NCBI RefSeq assembly: GCF_009362815.1
Contig: NZ_WHNX01000004.1
Location: forward strand, 117,000-180,999
DNA length: 64,000 bases
Reading direction: 5' to 3'
Source of the DNA: Alkalibaculum sporogenes
GTDB taxonomy: Bacteria; Bacillota; Clostridia; Eubacteriales; Alkalibacteraceae
Part shown: positions 1-8,799 of the stretch, in pieces
Position numbering within the stretch: the stretch's first letter is position 1
Layout of the letters: the number at the start of each line of letters is the position of its first letter
Notes under the pieces: generated by a model
What the model saw: only the letters and a program-made list of their open reading frames with translations
What the model was told of the DNA's origin: nothing
Databases searched by the model: none
Position numbers and translations under genes: made by a program

Positions 1-558
1 TTATCAGATGAGGGTTACTTGTCTTTTACTCTACCGGTAAAGGCTCATCATCATGTTATATCAAAGGCTCTTACTTCACTGATGTGGATTTTATTGAATT
101 TCATATTTGCAATAATAGCAATTGCGATTATAACATTGAATTCAGATACCATTAGTATGCTCAAAGAAGGTTTGTCAGTTTTTCAAGAAATGATTAGCCA
201 AACGGGCACACCAGTTTTTGTGGTAAGTATACAGTTTATTATACTTGCTATAGTTGGCATCTTGAGCAATCTCTTTAAAATTTATACTGCTATAATTATA
301 GGAAATCTATCAAGTAAACATAAAATATTGTTAGGACTAGGAACATACATAGGTTTTGAAATTGTGGAACAAACTATTTTCTCTTTTCTACTAGTAGGTA
401 TTGGATACTTTGGTGATATTTTTGATCCCAATTTTATAATGCATCCAAGTTACTTAGTTTCATCTTTATTATTATTAATATGTATATCCTTAATAAGCGC
501 TTCAATCTATTTCTTTCTAAGTAATTGGTTGTTAAATGATAAATTAGATTTAGAGTAG
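1..558 (+). CDS. ABC-2-type permease, C-terminal part (cut by window edge)
   Basis: The reading frame is open from the first base, so the gene begins upstream of the window; a TTG at 19 is probably internal. The first visible residues include the phrase DEGYLSFTLPVKAHHHVISK, followed by about four hydrophobic segments. A GYLTFTLPV phrase just before a transmembrane helix is typical of ABC-2 permeases of Firmicutes exporters that pair with a separate ATPase, which would lie upstream. The gene ends 56 bases before the Yip1 gene, so they may be co-transcribed. The family call rests on the motif and topology; the substrate is unknown. Confidence 0.6.
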   Translation, partial: LSDEGYLSFTLPVKAHHHVISKALTSLMWILLNFIFAIIAIAIITLNSDTISMLKEGLSVFQEMISQTGTPVFVVSIQFIILAIVGILSNLFKIYTAIIIGNLSSKHKILLGLGTYIGFEIVEQTIFSFLLVGIGYFGDIFDPNFIMHPSYLVSSLLLLICISLISASIYFFLSNWLLNDKLDLE

Positions 559-614
559 TTTTCTTTAAATAAAATAACATAAAATAATTAAAAAATTTAA
601 GGAGTGTTGTATCA

Positions 615-1271
615 ATGGAAGAAAAACAAGGCATTTTAGAAAGAATCAAACTGTATGTTGTGAAACCATCTGTATTTTTTGAAAAGCACAAAGAAAATCC
701 AAAGTATTTATTACATTTGCTTTTACTCACTATTATTGCTACTGTCTCAGCATTAATTAGTAATTATGTAGACCAACAGGTAGTTGATGATCTACTTAAC
801 GAATCTTTATCAGGTACTAGTGGTGCAGAAGCAGAGTTGTTTAGTGGTATTTTAGGTTTTATGACTTCACCTATCACTATATTTTTCGGGACTATTTTCA
901 TTACAATAATTGCTTATTACTTAGTATCTCTCTTTTATTACGTAATAGTTGGTCTTATATTTAAAGGTGAGGGAAAATTTAAACATATGATGACTGTCGT
1001 ATTATTAGCTTCATATCCTGTTCGATTAGTAGGTTTAATAAGTAGTTTCTTTACAACTAATCTGGAAGTAAATTTAATGAAAACTATAACAGGAACTTTT
1101 AATATTCCAAATTTATGGCAACTATTTTTGATGATTATAGGTACTAGTGTAGTATTCAATATGTCTAAAAAGAAAAGTGCTATTATTTATATAGTATTGT
1201 TTATAATTGGATTTCTTTTTGTATTAGGATCATATTATGCAAACAATGCATTAGCAGGTATTCAATATTAA
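615..1271 (+). CDS. Yip1-domain integral membrane protein
   Basis: A 218-residue protein starting at an ATG with an AAGGAG ribosome site 10 bases upstream. The cytoplasmic N-terminus (about 40 residues, with KPSVFFEKHKENPKY) is followed by about five hydrophobic segments, the arrangement of bacterial Yip1-domain proteins. These often sit next to ABC exporters, as here: the MacB-type ATPase starts 16 bases downstream. No catalytic motif is visible. Its likely role is as an accessory membrane component of the exporter encoded by the next three genes, which is inference from neighbourhood. Confidence 0.65.
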   Translation: MEEKQGILERIKLYVVKPSVFFEKHKENPKYLLHLLLLTIIATVSALISNYVDQQVVDDLLNESLSGTSGAEAELFSGILGFMTSPITIFFGTIFITIIAYYLVSLFYYVIVGLIFKGEGKFKHMMTVVLLASYPVRLVGLISSFFTTNLEVNLMKTITGTFNIPNLWQLFLMIIGTSVVFNMSKKKSAIIYIVLFIIGFLFVLGSYYANNALAGIQY

Positions 1272-1287
1272 AATAGCAGGTGAGGAT

Positions 1288-1974
1288 TTGGAAGAAATAA
1301 TTAAGCTTAAAAAGGTATCACAGCATTATAAGATGGGTGATTCAGTAGTTTATGCACTATCTGAAGTAGATTTAGATATCTATTCAGGGGAATTGACTGC
1401 TCTGGTGGGACCTTCAGGTTCGGGCAAATCGACTTTACTAAATGTTGTAGGAGGACTTACGAAACCTACTATGGGAGATGTATTTATCTACGATACCAAT
1501 GTGAAAGATTATTCTGAAAACCAAATGTGTTTATTTAGAAGAGAACATATAGGATTTATATTTCAGTCTTTTAACTTAAATCCTACTTTAACAGCTTTAG
1601 AAAATGTCACTATGCCCCTTATTTTCGCTAGAGTAGATAGTAAGGACAGAGAAAAAATGGCTAACGATGCATTGGATTTGGTAGGCTTAAGTGACAGGAA
1701 AGACCACAAACCAGGAGAACTGTCTGGTGGGCAACAACAAAGAGTAAGTGTTGCTAGAGCCATAGTAAATAAACCGAAGATAATATTATGTGATGAACCT
1801 ACAGGCAATCTAGATACAAAAACCGGAAAAGAAATATTAGAACTTATTAAAGAAATGAATCGAGTCAATCAAATTACATTTATAATAGTTACACATGATA
1901 TTAATGTAGCAAATCAATGTCAAAGAAAAATATCACTTCAAGATGGGAAAATATTTAATGATGAGAGGAATTAA
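1288..1974 (+). CDS. ABC transporter ATP-binding protein, MacB/LolD type
   Basis: A 228-residue ATPase with a TTG start chosen because AGGTGAGG lies just upstream. Walker A GPSGSGKS is at residues 41-48, the signature LSGGQQQR near 145, Walker B IILCDEP near 165, and the switch His in VTHD near 200. The ABC family order and the RREHIGFIFQSFNL Q-loop region match the MacB/LolD/FtsE class, which powers mechanotransmission exporters with FtsX-like permeases. The matching permease is at 2827-4068, with the CARDB-like protein between them. Spacings are 2 and 10 bases, so these genes form one operon. The substrate is unknown. Confidence 0.9.
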   Translation: MEEIIKLKKVSQHYKMGDSVVYALSEVDLDIYSGELTALVGPSGSGKSTLLNVVGGLTKPTMGDVFIYDTNVKDYSENQMCLFRREHIGFIFQSFNLNPTLTALENVTMPLIFARVDSKDREKMANDALDLVGLSDRKDHKPGELSGGQQQRVSVARAIVNKPKIILCDEPTGNLDTKTGKEILELIKEMNRVNQITFIIVTHDINVANQCQRKISLQDGKIFNDERN

Positions 1975-1976
1975 TA

Positions 1977-2816
1977 ATGAAGAAAAAAATTATAGTAGTT
2001 TTATTTGTAACTCTAATTATACTCTCTTTTAATAGTGTAAGCGCTGCTCCTAAAAGTCCTAATATTGTCATTTCAAAGTATAATGTGGAGCAAAAAGAAA
2101 TCACACCTGGAAGCACATTCAAAGTAGAGTTGAATCTTAAAAATTATGGTGAGTACCATGCCAGAAAAGTAAAAATATCCTTAAATAATGAACAAGGTCA
2201 GGAAGACTTAGGCAGTTTTTCTCCTTTAAATCAAAGTAATGTTCAGTACATATCTTTAGTAGAGGCAAGTAAAACAAAGAAAATTTCATATAATATGTAT
2301 GTTTCTCCTAAAATAGAGCCGGGCAATTACAATATAATAGTAAATATCTCATATAACGATTATAATGGTACCCAATATGATGAAATTCAGACCATTGGAC
2401 TTTTAGTAAGAGAAAGTGAAAGTATTCAATTATTAGCTGATGATAATCTTGGAGATATAATAATTGGAAAGCCACTAGAAACAGAAGTACAGATTGTAAA
2501 TAATGGAGTATCAGATGTAAAAGGCATAAGTGCTGCTGTAGTAGGAGAAGGTACAAATGCTCAAATAGAATACTTAGGAAATTTTAGTAGTGGAGACTAC
2601 GACAATTATGGGTTTACAATCATTGGAGAAGAACCAGGTGAAAAATCTATTAAAGTTTCAGTAAAGTATAAAAATAGCTTAAATGAAGAATCAACTGTTG
2701 AAAAAGACATCACTTATAACGTAATTGCTAATGGAGATTCTAGTAACTCACAAGACAAAGATTCTAGTGGCAACTGGTTTACAAATTTCATAAAGGGGAT
2801 ATTTGGATTATCCTAG
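1977..2816 (+). CDS. Secreted CARDB-like (COG1361-type) protein of the ABC export operon
   Basis: A 279-residue protein with an N-terminal signal peptide (MKKK, a hydrophobic stretch, then a VSAAPKSPN cleavage region near residue 24). The rest looks like two beta-sandwich repeats rich in N/G/Y, with the phrases LKNYGEYHARKVKISL and IVNNGVSDVKGISAAV that mark CARDB/COG1361 cell-adhesion-like domains. The C-terminus ends in a short amphipathic or hydrophobic tail (NWFTNFIKGIFGLS) that could anchor it. It lies between the ATPase and the permease, so it probably acts outside the cell with the exporter. Family-level call only. Confidence 0.65.
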   Translation: MKKKIIVVLFVTLIILSFNSVSAAPKSPNIVISKYNVEQKEITPGSTFKVELNLKNYGEYHARKVKISLNNEQGQEDLGSFSPLNQSNVQYISLVEASKTKKISYNMYVSPKIEPGNYNIIVNISYNDYNGTQYDEIQTIGLLVRESESIQLLADDNLGDIIIGKPLETEVQIVNNGVSDVKGISAAVVGEGTNAQIEYLGNFSSGDYDNYGFTIIGEEPGEKSIKVSVKYKNSLNEESTVEKDITYNVIANGDSSNSQDKDSSGNWFTNFIKGIFGLS

Positions 2817-2826
2817 GTGATAAGAT

Positions 2827-4068
2827 ATGTTTGATATAGATATAATTAAGTTAGCTTGGATGAGTTTATGGAGAAGAAAACTTAGAACAATACTTACAAT
2901 GGTTGGGATTATGATTGGAACAGCAGGGATCGTAATTATGATATCATTAGGAGCTGGTCTTGAAAGAACCATTACTGGAGAATTTGAAGAAATGAATATG
3001 ACTAGTATAGAAGTGTATGCTCCTTATAATATTATGGGAGAGACCGATACTAATGATATAAAAAATCTAACTAAAGATGATGTCTTAGATTTAAGAAAAC
3101 TCGATGGCGTAAAAGCGGTCACACCAATTTATAACTACTGGGGAGAATTAGATATTGGTCGTGAGCGTATTTCAGGACAATTAGTTGGAGTAGATATGAG
3201 CGATGCAGAAGATTTAGGATACGAATTAGAAGATGGTAGATTCCCTAGAAACAATGAAATAATTATAGGAAGCAAGCTTTTAGAAGATGTAGAAGAAATT
3301 ACTGGAAACAACAGTGTTATTAGAAAAGCAGTAACTATTATTACAATGAGTATGGGTGAAGAATCAATAGAAAACGAATATCGATCTCGAGTAGTTGGTA
3401 CATTAAAATCAACGGGTGGAAATGAAGACTATTCTGCTGTTATGGATATAGATATTTTAATTGACATGGTGGAGGAAACAGAAAATAGGTCTAATATCGT
3501 TCAGACAGATGGCTATGAATCTATTAGAGTTGTAGCTGAAAATACTGAGATAGTAGATCAATTAACTAAAGAAATTAATGAAATAGGATATATGTCATAC
3601 TCTACTCAAGATTTATTAGCGGGTATCGGTTCAATATCAAAGTATTTACAGATCTTTTTAGGTGGAATAGGTAGCATTGCTTTATTAGTAGCGGCAATAG
3701 GTATTACAAATACTATGATAATGTCTATTTATGAAAGGACACGGGAAATAGGTGTCAATAAAGTAATTGGCGCTTCAGTAAAAGATATAAGAAATCAATT
3801 TTTATATGAAGCTTCATTTATTGGACTTATGGGTGGAGTTGCAGGACTTACAATAAGTTATGTTATTACACTTCTTATCAACTTTATTGCTGGAATGATT
3901 ATTAATGCTCAAGCAGAAACAGCAGTGTCTATAAACATAGCGTATATACCACCATGGCTTGCTATATTTGCAATAACATTTTCAATTATTGTAGGAGTAT
4001 TAGCTGGTTTATACCCAGCTAATCGGGCTGCAAAGATAAGTGTGTTAGAAGCATTAAGGCAAGAATAA
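2827..4068 (+). CDS. ABC transporter permease, MacB/FtsX family
   Basis: A 413-residue permease. The N-terminus (AWMSLWRRKLRTILTMVGIMIG, in two parts here) is the first helix of MacB-type permeases, followed by a large extracytoplasmic domain of about 220 residues and three helices near the C-terminus, with TREIGVNKVIGASVKDI and a final LYPANRAAKISVLEALR. These are hallmark FtsX/MacB_PCD features. It ends the first operon; an intrinsic terminator lies about 120 bases downstream. It is the partner of the ATPase at 1288. Exported substrate or signal unknown. Confidence 0.9.
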   Translation: MFDIDIIKLAWMSLWRRKLRTILTMVGIMIGTAGIVIMISLGAGLERTITGEFEEMNMTSIEVYAPYNIMGETDTNDIKNLTKDDVLDLRKLDGVKAVTPIYNYWGELDIGRERISGQLVGVDMSDAEDLGYELEDGRFPRNNEIIIGSKLLEDVEEITGNNSVIRKAVTIITMSMGEESIENEYRSRVVGTLKSTGGNEDYSAVMDIDILIDMVEETENRSNIVQTDGYESIRVVAENTEIVDQLTKEINEIGYMSYSTQDLLAGIGSISKYLQIFLGGIGSIALLVAAIGITNTMIMSIYERTREIGVNKVIGASVKDIRNQFLYEASFIGLMGGVAGLTISYVITLLINFIAGMIINAQAETAVSINIAYIPPWLAIFAITFSIIVGVLAGLYPANRAAKISVLEALRQE

Positions 4069-4104
4069 AGTGAAACTTTATTAAGTATAATCTCAAGAAA
4101 CATG

Positions 4105-4182
4105 CTTTGCGAGTTTATCGCGGTTATGTGGTAGACGCCAAATGTCTGCAAGCAGCTACTTTGCTTATAACTTCGCGATAAT
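4105..4182 (+). repeat. Imperfect intergenic repeat with foldback
   Basis: This stretch has a long-range stem (TTATCGCG at 4115-4122 with CGCGATAA at 4174-4181) and a small inner foldback AGAC/GTCT. Its first 25 bases (TTTGCGAGT, then GCGGTTA) and a later TACTTTG resemble 63136-63190 in front of the tRNA operon. The match has gaps and may be partly chance, so the call is weak. Confidence 0.25.
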
Positions 4183-4190
4183 AAAAAAAT

Positions 4191-4230
4191 ACCCGTATTA
4201 ATATACTAAATATTGATACGGGTTTTTTTT
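4191..4230 (+). terminator. Intrinsic terminator after the ABC export operon
   Basis: The 8-bp stem ACCCGTAT / ATACGGGT (4191-4198 with 4216-4223) has a 17-base loop and is followed directly by a run of T. Confidence 0.9.
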
Positions 4231-4318
4231 AGTTGCTAAAATGTTATAATAAAGAAATAGTAAATACTGATAATGTATAACATGTAAAAGTGAAATAAAG
4301 AAAGGTCGAGATTAAGTT

Positions 4319-6427
4319 ATGTCCATTTTAGATAAATTAGGAAAAGAAATAGTATATATTGACGGTGCGTTAGGTACTATGATTCAATTAGAAGCTCCTG
4401 ATATAATAGTTCCAGATGAATTAAATATAGAACGACCTGAATTGTTGAAAAAACTACATGCAATGTATTTAGGCGCAGGTGCCAATGTAATTACGACTAA
4501 TACTTTTGGTGCTAATGATTACAAGTTAATAGAGAGTAAATATACAGTAGAAGATATCATTACAAGTGGTGTTCAAAATGCTAGGGAAGTAGCAAAGAGT
4601 GCTTATGTAGCATTAGATATTGGACCTTTAGGTAAAATGATAGAACCCCTGGGTAAAGTGACTTTTAATGAAGCTTATGAACAGTTTAAAAAACAAGTTG
4701 TCGCCGGAGCGAAAGCAGGATGTGATTTAATTTTAATAGAAACCATGTCGGACATATTAGAAGCAAAAATAGCTATACTAGCAGCCAAAGAAAATTGCGA
4801 TTTGCCAGTTATATGTACTATGACTTTTAATGAAAATGGTAAAACCTTTACAGGGGTAGACCCTATTGCCATGGTTGCTGTTTTAGAAGGCTTAGGAGTA
4901 GATGCATTGGGAGTTAATTGCTCTTTCGGTCCAGATAAGTTGATGCCAATCGTAGAAAAAATTATAGAGTATGCATCTATACCCATCGTCGTACAACCTA
5001 ATGCTGGGCTTCCTATTATGAAAGATAATAAAGTAACTTACGATATCGATAAAGAAACATTTGCATTATATATAAGACAGATGGTTGAATTAGGAGTTTC
5101 AATTGTTGGAGGATGTTGTGGAACTTCTCCAGAACATATTGCCCAGTGTGTGAAGATTCTAAAAGGTATGGAATTGAAAAAGCAAGAATCTAAAGATTTA
5201 ACAATAGTCACTTCAGCAAGAAGTGGAGTAGTATTTGAAAATATTACTGTGATAGGTGAGGCTTTAGTTCCAACAGGGAGAAAAAAATATACTCAGGCTC
5301 TTGAAAAAGGTAAAGATATGTTTTTTTATTCATCTGCAAAACAGCAGAAAAAACTAGGTGCACAAATAATAAACATAAATGTTAGTACTCCTGGCATAGA
5401 CGAAAACGCAGCTATGATCAAGGGTGTAAAAAGGATATCTAGTAGTGTGGATATTCCCCTACAAATTGATAGTATACATCCTCATATTATTGAGCAAGCT
5501 TTACGTTATTACCCAGGAAAAGCAATTATAAATTCAGTAAATGGTACTGAGGAGAGTATGAATAAAATATTTCCTATAGCAAAGAAATATGGAGCATGTG
5601 TAATAGCTATGACATTTGATGAAAGCGGTCTATTTCAAAGTGTAGAGAGCAGATTAGATATTGCCAAAAATATAATAGAACGTGCAGCAAAGTATGAAAT
5701 ATCTAAGAAAGATATAATAATCGACTGCTTATCTTTAAGTGCTAAAGCTTATCAAGACAGGTTATTAGATACATTAGAATTAGTTAGTCGAGTAAAGTGT
5801 GAAATAGGTGTACAAACTATGTTAGGTGTTTCAAATATATCTTATGGTTTGCCAGAGAGAAGTATATTAGATAGAACTTATTTGGCTATGGCATTATCTA
5901 GAGGATTAGATATAGTGATGATGAGTGTCTATGATAAAGAAATGATAGAGACAATCGACGCTTTTAATGTTATCAGCAATATAGATAAAAGTGCAATTAA
6001 TTATAGAACTAAATACTCTCCAGAAGATAATATAGCGGATCACATTCAATTAGCTAACAATCAACTAAAAATATTACTAGCATCTGTAAAAGGAGATACT
6101 GTTAATAATGGAAAAGATGTATTAAAAGAAGAATTGCAACAAGTTGGTTATCAGGTACAGGATTTAGGTTTAAATGTAGAAAAAGACGAAATTCTACATA
6201 AAGCTACAGAAGAAAAAGTAGACTTAATAGGATTAAGTGCATTTGCTCCAACCTCATTAGAAAGTTTAGAAGATACAGTTGCTTATATAAGAAAACATGA
6301 TCGATCTATAAAAATAATGGTGGGTGGAGCATCAGTTAACGAAGAGTTTGCTAAGCATATAGGAGCAGATCTATATGCAAAAGATGCTATAGAGACTATT
6401 AAAAAGCTAGAAGAATTGCGATATTAA
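4319..6427 (+). CDS. MetH-like homocysteine methyltransferase, cap domain absent, B12 motif degenerate
   Basis: A 702-residue protein with three regions. Residues 1-290 form a homocysteine S-methyltransferase barrel with the zinc ligands Cys201, Cys266 and Cys267 (VNCSFGPD, GGCCGTSPEH). Residues 305-560 are a pterin-binding barrel (IDS, INSVNG and GVSNISYGLP retained, but the usual GERxNPTG reads GEALVPTG at 313-320). Residues 580-702 form a Rossmann domain of the cobalamin-binding type. The helical cap domain that normally lies between the second and third regions is missing. In the DxHxxG motif the cobalt-ligand His is Val595 (GDTVNNG, 592-598). No reactivation domain is present. It may be a methionine synthase working with a separate corrinoid protein, or may have a new role. 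Standalone gene after a terminator; tsaE follows 50 bases later. Confidence 0.85.
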   Translation: MSILDKLGKEIVYIDGALGTMIQLEAPDIIVPDELNIERPELLKKLHAMYLGAGANVITTNTFGANDYKLIESKYTVEDIITSGVQNAREVAKSAYVALDIGPLGKMIEPLGKVTFNEAYEQFKKQVVAGAKAGCDLILIETMSDILEAKIAILAAKENCDLPVICTMTFNENGKTFTGVDPIAMVAVLEGLGVDALGVNCSFGPDKLMPIVEKIIEYASIPIVVQPNAGLPIMKDNKVTYDIDKETFALYIRQMVELGVSIVGGCCGTSPEHIAQCVKILKGMELKKQESKDLTIVTSARSGVVFENITVIGEALVPTGRKKYTQALEKGKDMFFYSSAKQQKKLGAQIININVSTPGIDENAAMIKGVKRISSSVDIPLQIDSIHPHIIEQALRYYPGKAIINSVNGTEESMNKIFPIAKKYGACVIAMTFDESGLFQSVESRLDIAKNIIERAAKYEISKKDIIIDCLSLSAKAYQDRLLDTLELVSRVKCEIGVQTMLGVSNISYGLPERSILDRTYLAMALSRGLDIVMMSVYDKEMIETIDAFNVISNIDKSAINYRTKYSPEDNIADHIQLANNQLKILLASVKGDTVNNGKDVLKEELQQVGYQVQDLGLNVEKDEILHKATEEKVDLIGLSAFAPTSLESLEDTVAYIRKHDRSIKIMVGGASVNEEFAKHIGADLYAKDAIETIKKLEELRY

Positions 6428-6477
6428 TACCTAATGCTACAGAAGATTACTGCTAATAATTTTACAAGGAGAACACT

Positions 6478-6951
6478 ATGAAATTAAGATCTAATTCACC
6501 AAATGAAACTTATGACTTGGGGTTCACTCTAGGTAGCTATATAGAATGGGGTCTAATAGTATGTATTGAAGGCGAAATGGGTGCAGGAAAAACAGCACTA
6601 TCACAGGGGATTATTAGAGGGCTAGGGGTAGTAGAAAAATATATTACTAGCCCTACGTATACTTTAGTTAATGAATATAAAGTACGCGATTTATCAATTT
6701 ATCATTTTGATGTATACCGAGTAGGAGATTATGATGAGTTGTCTGCCATTGGATTTGAAGAATATTTTAATGAGGGAAGTATAGTTGTTATTGAGTGGGC
6801 AGATATGATACGTGAGAATTTGCCTGATAACAGTATATGGATTAATATTGAAAGAGTAGACCATGAGAATCTAAGAGAGATCTCTATTAAAGGAATAGAA
6901 AAATTAAAAAAACCATTACGAGAAGAGTTAAGAAAGTGGGAGAAAATATGA
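6478..6951 (+). CDS. tsaE: tRNA threonylcarbamoyladenosine biosynthesis ATPase TsaE
   Basis: A 157-residue P-loop protein of the usual TsaE length. Walker A GEMGAGKT is at residues 32-39, followed by the family phrases TSPTYTLVNEY and IYHFDVYRV and the Walker-B-like IVVIEWADM. TsaE works with TsaB and TsaD to make the t6A modification at position 37 of ANN-decoding tRNAs. It has an AAGGAG ribosome site, and its TGA stop overlaps the ATG of tsaB (ATGA), showing translational coupling. tsaD lies about 11 kb downstream rather than in the same run. Confidence 0.95.
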   Translation: MKLRSNSPNETYDLGFTLGSYIEWGLIVCIEGEMGAGKTALSQGIIRGLGVVEKYITSPTYTLVNEYKVRDLSIYHFDVYRVGDYDELSAIGFEEYFNEGSIVVIEWADMIRENLPDNSIWINIERVDHENLREISIKGIEKLKKPLREELRKWEKI

Positions 6952-7661
6952 AGATATTAGCTATAGATACTTCTACAATTGTATCGTCAGTAGCTTTAAT
7001 AGATGATAAAAAACTGTACAGTGAGATTACTATTAACTGTAAAAATAAAAATCATTCTGAAAGATTGATTTTATTAATTGACGAAGTATTAAATAACTCT
7101 GACTTAAACATTAAAGATGTAGATGTATTTTCTTGCAATATTGGACCTGGCTCATTTACTGGACTTAGAATAGCTATTGCAACGATTAAAGGCTTAGCTC
7201 AGAGTTTAAAAAAACCTGTTATAGGCGCTTCAACCTTAGAAAGTCTAGCCTATAATTTGCCATATGCTCAAGGTATAATATGTCCTGTTATGGATGCGCA
7301 AAAAGACGAGGTATATACTTGCTTATATAAATGGAATCAGGGACAATTAGTAGCGATTACAGAACAGTCGGTTTTCACAGTAGCAGAGCTACTTAATGTT
7401 ATTAAAAAACAAGATGAAAGAGTTATTTTGCTTGGTGATAGTCTAAATAAGTTTTCCCCAGAAGTATTAGAAGAGTACAAAGATAAAATTCTTATAGCAC
7501 CAATTGGAGATAGAATGCCAAAAGCATCGTCACTTGGTAATTTATCTTTGGAATTAGTAAAAAAAGGATATCAAGTAGACCACACACAAATAGAACCAAA
7601 TTATATGCGTAAATCCCAAGCTGAAGAACAACTAGCTCTAAAAAACAAAAAGAAAGTTTAG
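6948..7661 (+). CDS. tsaB: tRNA threonylcarbamoyladenosine biosynthesis protein TsaB
   Basis: A 237-residue member of the ASKHA fold. The N-terminus MKILAIDTST and the phrase CNIGPGSFTGLRIAIATIKGLA are the TsaB hallmarks. The start is the ATG at 6948, not the GTG at 6936, because AGTGGGAG lies 5 bases before the ATG and it overlaps the tsaE stop. TsaB is the non-catalytic partner that dimerises with TsaD in t6A synthesis. The C-terminus (IEPNYMRKSQAEEQ) is typical of Firmicutes TsaB. Confidence 0.95.
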   Translation: MKILAIDTSTIVSSVALIDDKKLYSEITINCKNKNHSERLILLIDEVLNNSDLNIKDVDVFSCNIGPGSFTGLRIAIATIKGLAQSLKKPVIGASTLESLAYNLPYAQGIICPVMDAQKDEVYTCLYKWNQGQLVAITEQSVFTVAELLNVIKKQDERVILLGDSLNKFSPEVLEEYKDKILIAPIGDRMPKASSLGNLSLELVKKGYQVDHTQIEPNYMRKSQAEEQLALKNKKKV

Positions 7662-7710
7662 ATAAGAATCTTCTAGTAAAGATTAAGGACATAATTAATA
7701 TGGGGGATTA

Positions 7711-8799
7711 ATGCAATTGAAAATAAAATTTATTCATACTGCCGATATTCACCTGGGAAGTAGATTTAATAATGCAAGTTTTCCTGGGGATATAGCAAAA
7801 ATTAGAAGACAAGAAATGTGGAGTACTTTCCACGATATAGTAAGTTTAGCACATAAAGAAAAGGTAGATTTTTTATTTATAAGTGGAGATCTATTTGAAA
7901 GCGAACTAATTACTTTAGGTGATCTTAAAAGAATTAATGAAGCATTTAAGTCTATTCAAGATACTCAGATATTGATAACACCAGGAAATCACGATACATA
8001 TGGCGAAAAGAGTCCATATAAACTCATAAGCTGGTCTGAAAATGTCAATATATTTAAGGCGCAAGAATTATCTTTAATAGAATTTACAGACCTTAATACT
8101 AATATTTATGGATTTGCTTGGAGTGAAAAATACATATCTAATGAATTTAGATATAATATGGATCCTTTGGATAAGGATAAAAATAATATTCTAATGCTCC
8201 ATGGTGATATATATAATAAAAAATCTAATTATTTCCCAATTGATAAGAACTACTTAAAAAAGCTTAGCTTCGACTACGTAGCACTAGGACATGTACACAA
8301 ACCTGATATTCAAGAAAATGGTATAGTTTATCCTGGGAGCCCAGAACCTCTGGATTTTGGAGAAATCGGATCACATGGAGTAATACTTGGACAATTGCAA
8401 GATAGTAGAGTTCAAACAAAGTTTATTACAATGTCAAAGAGACAGTTCCTAAATGAAGAGCTTTATTTGCATCCTGAAATGACTTATCAAGAAATAATTA
8501 ATATTATTCAATCTTATCATGGAAGAGAAAGAAACTTATACCGATTAAGTCTACTAGGACTTGTAGATTCAGATATCGATATGGACCAAGTCATTAATGA
8601 TGTGAATAAAGAATTTTATTATATAGAGATAAACAACCAAGTTGAACCAGATTACGATTTGGATAAAATTATGAATCAAAACTCTGATAATATAATTGGT
8701 CTGTTTATTAAAGAAATGAGAAAAAAGGATTTAGAAGATATAGAAGTTAAAAATGCGCTTTATTTAGGCCTTCAAGCGTTGTTAAAGGAGAAGGTGTAA
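7711..8799 (+). CDS. SbcD/YhaO-type DNA repair exonuclease (metallophosphoesterase)
   Basis: A 362-residue calcineurin-like phosphoesterase. Metal-binding motifs run in order: FIHTADIHLG near residue 7, SGDLFE near 67, ITPGNHD near 90, MLHGD near 162 and LGHVHKP near 191. Such proteins are the nuclease half of SbcCD/Mre11-Rad50-like complexes. The next gene, an ATPase with a coiled coil, starts at the base after this stop codon, so the pair is co-translated. B. subtilis YhaO-YhaN is the closest arrangement I recognise. GGGGGAT lies 4 bases before the ATG. Confidence 0.85.
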   Translation: MQLKIKFIHTADIHLGSRFNNASFPGDIAKIRRQEMWSTFHDIVSLAHKEKVDFLFISGDLFESELITLGDLKRINEAFKSIQDTQILITPGNHDTYGEKSPYKLISWSENVNIFKAQELSLIEFTDLNTNIYGFAWSEKYISNEFRYNMDPLDKDKNNILMLHGDIYNKKSNYFPIDKNYLKKLSFDYVALGHVHKPDIQENGIVYPGSPEPLDFGEIGSHGVILGQLQDSRVQTKFITMSKRQFLNEELYLHPEMTYQEIINIIQSYHGRERNLYRLSLLGLVDSDIDMDQVINDVNKEFYYIEINNQVEPDYDLDKIMNQNSDNIIGLFIKEMRKKDLEDIEVKNALYLGLQALLKEKV

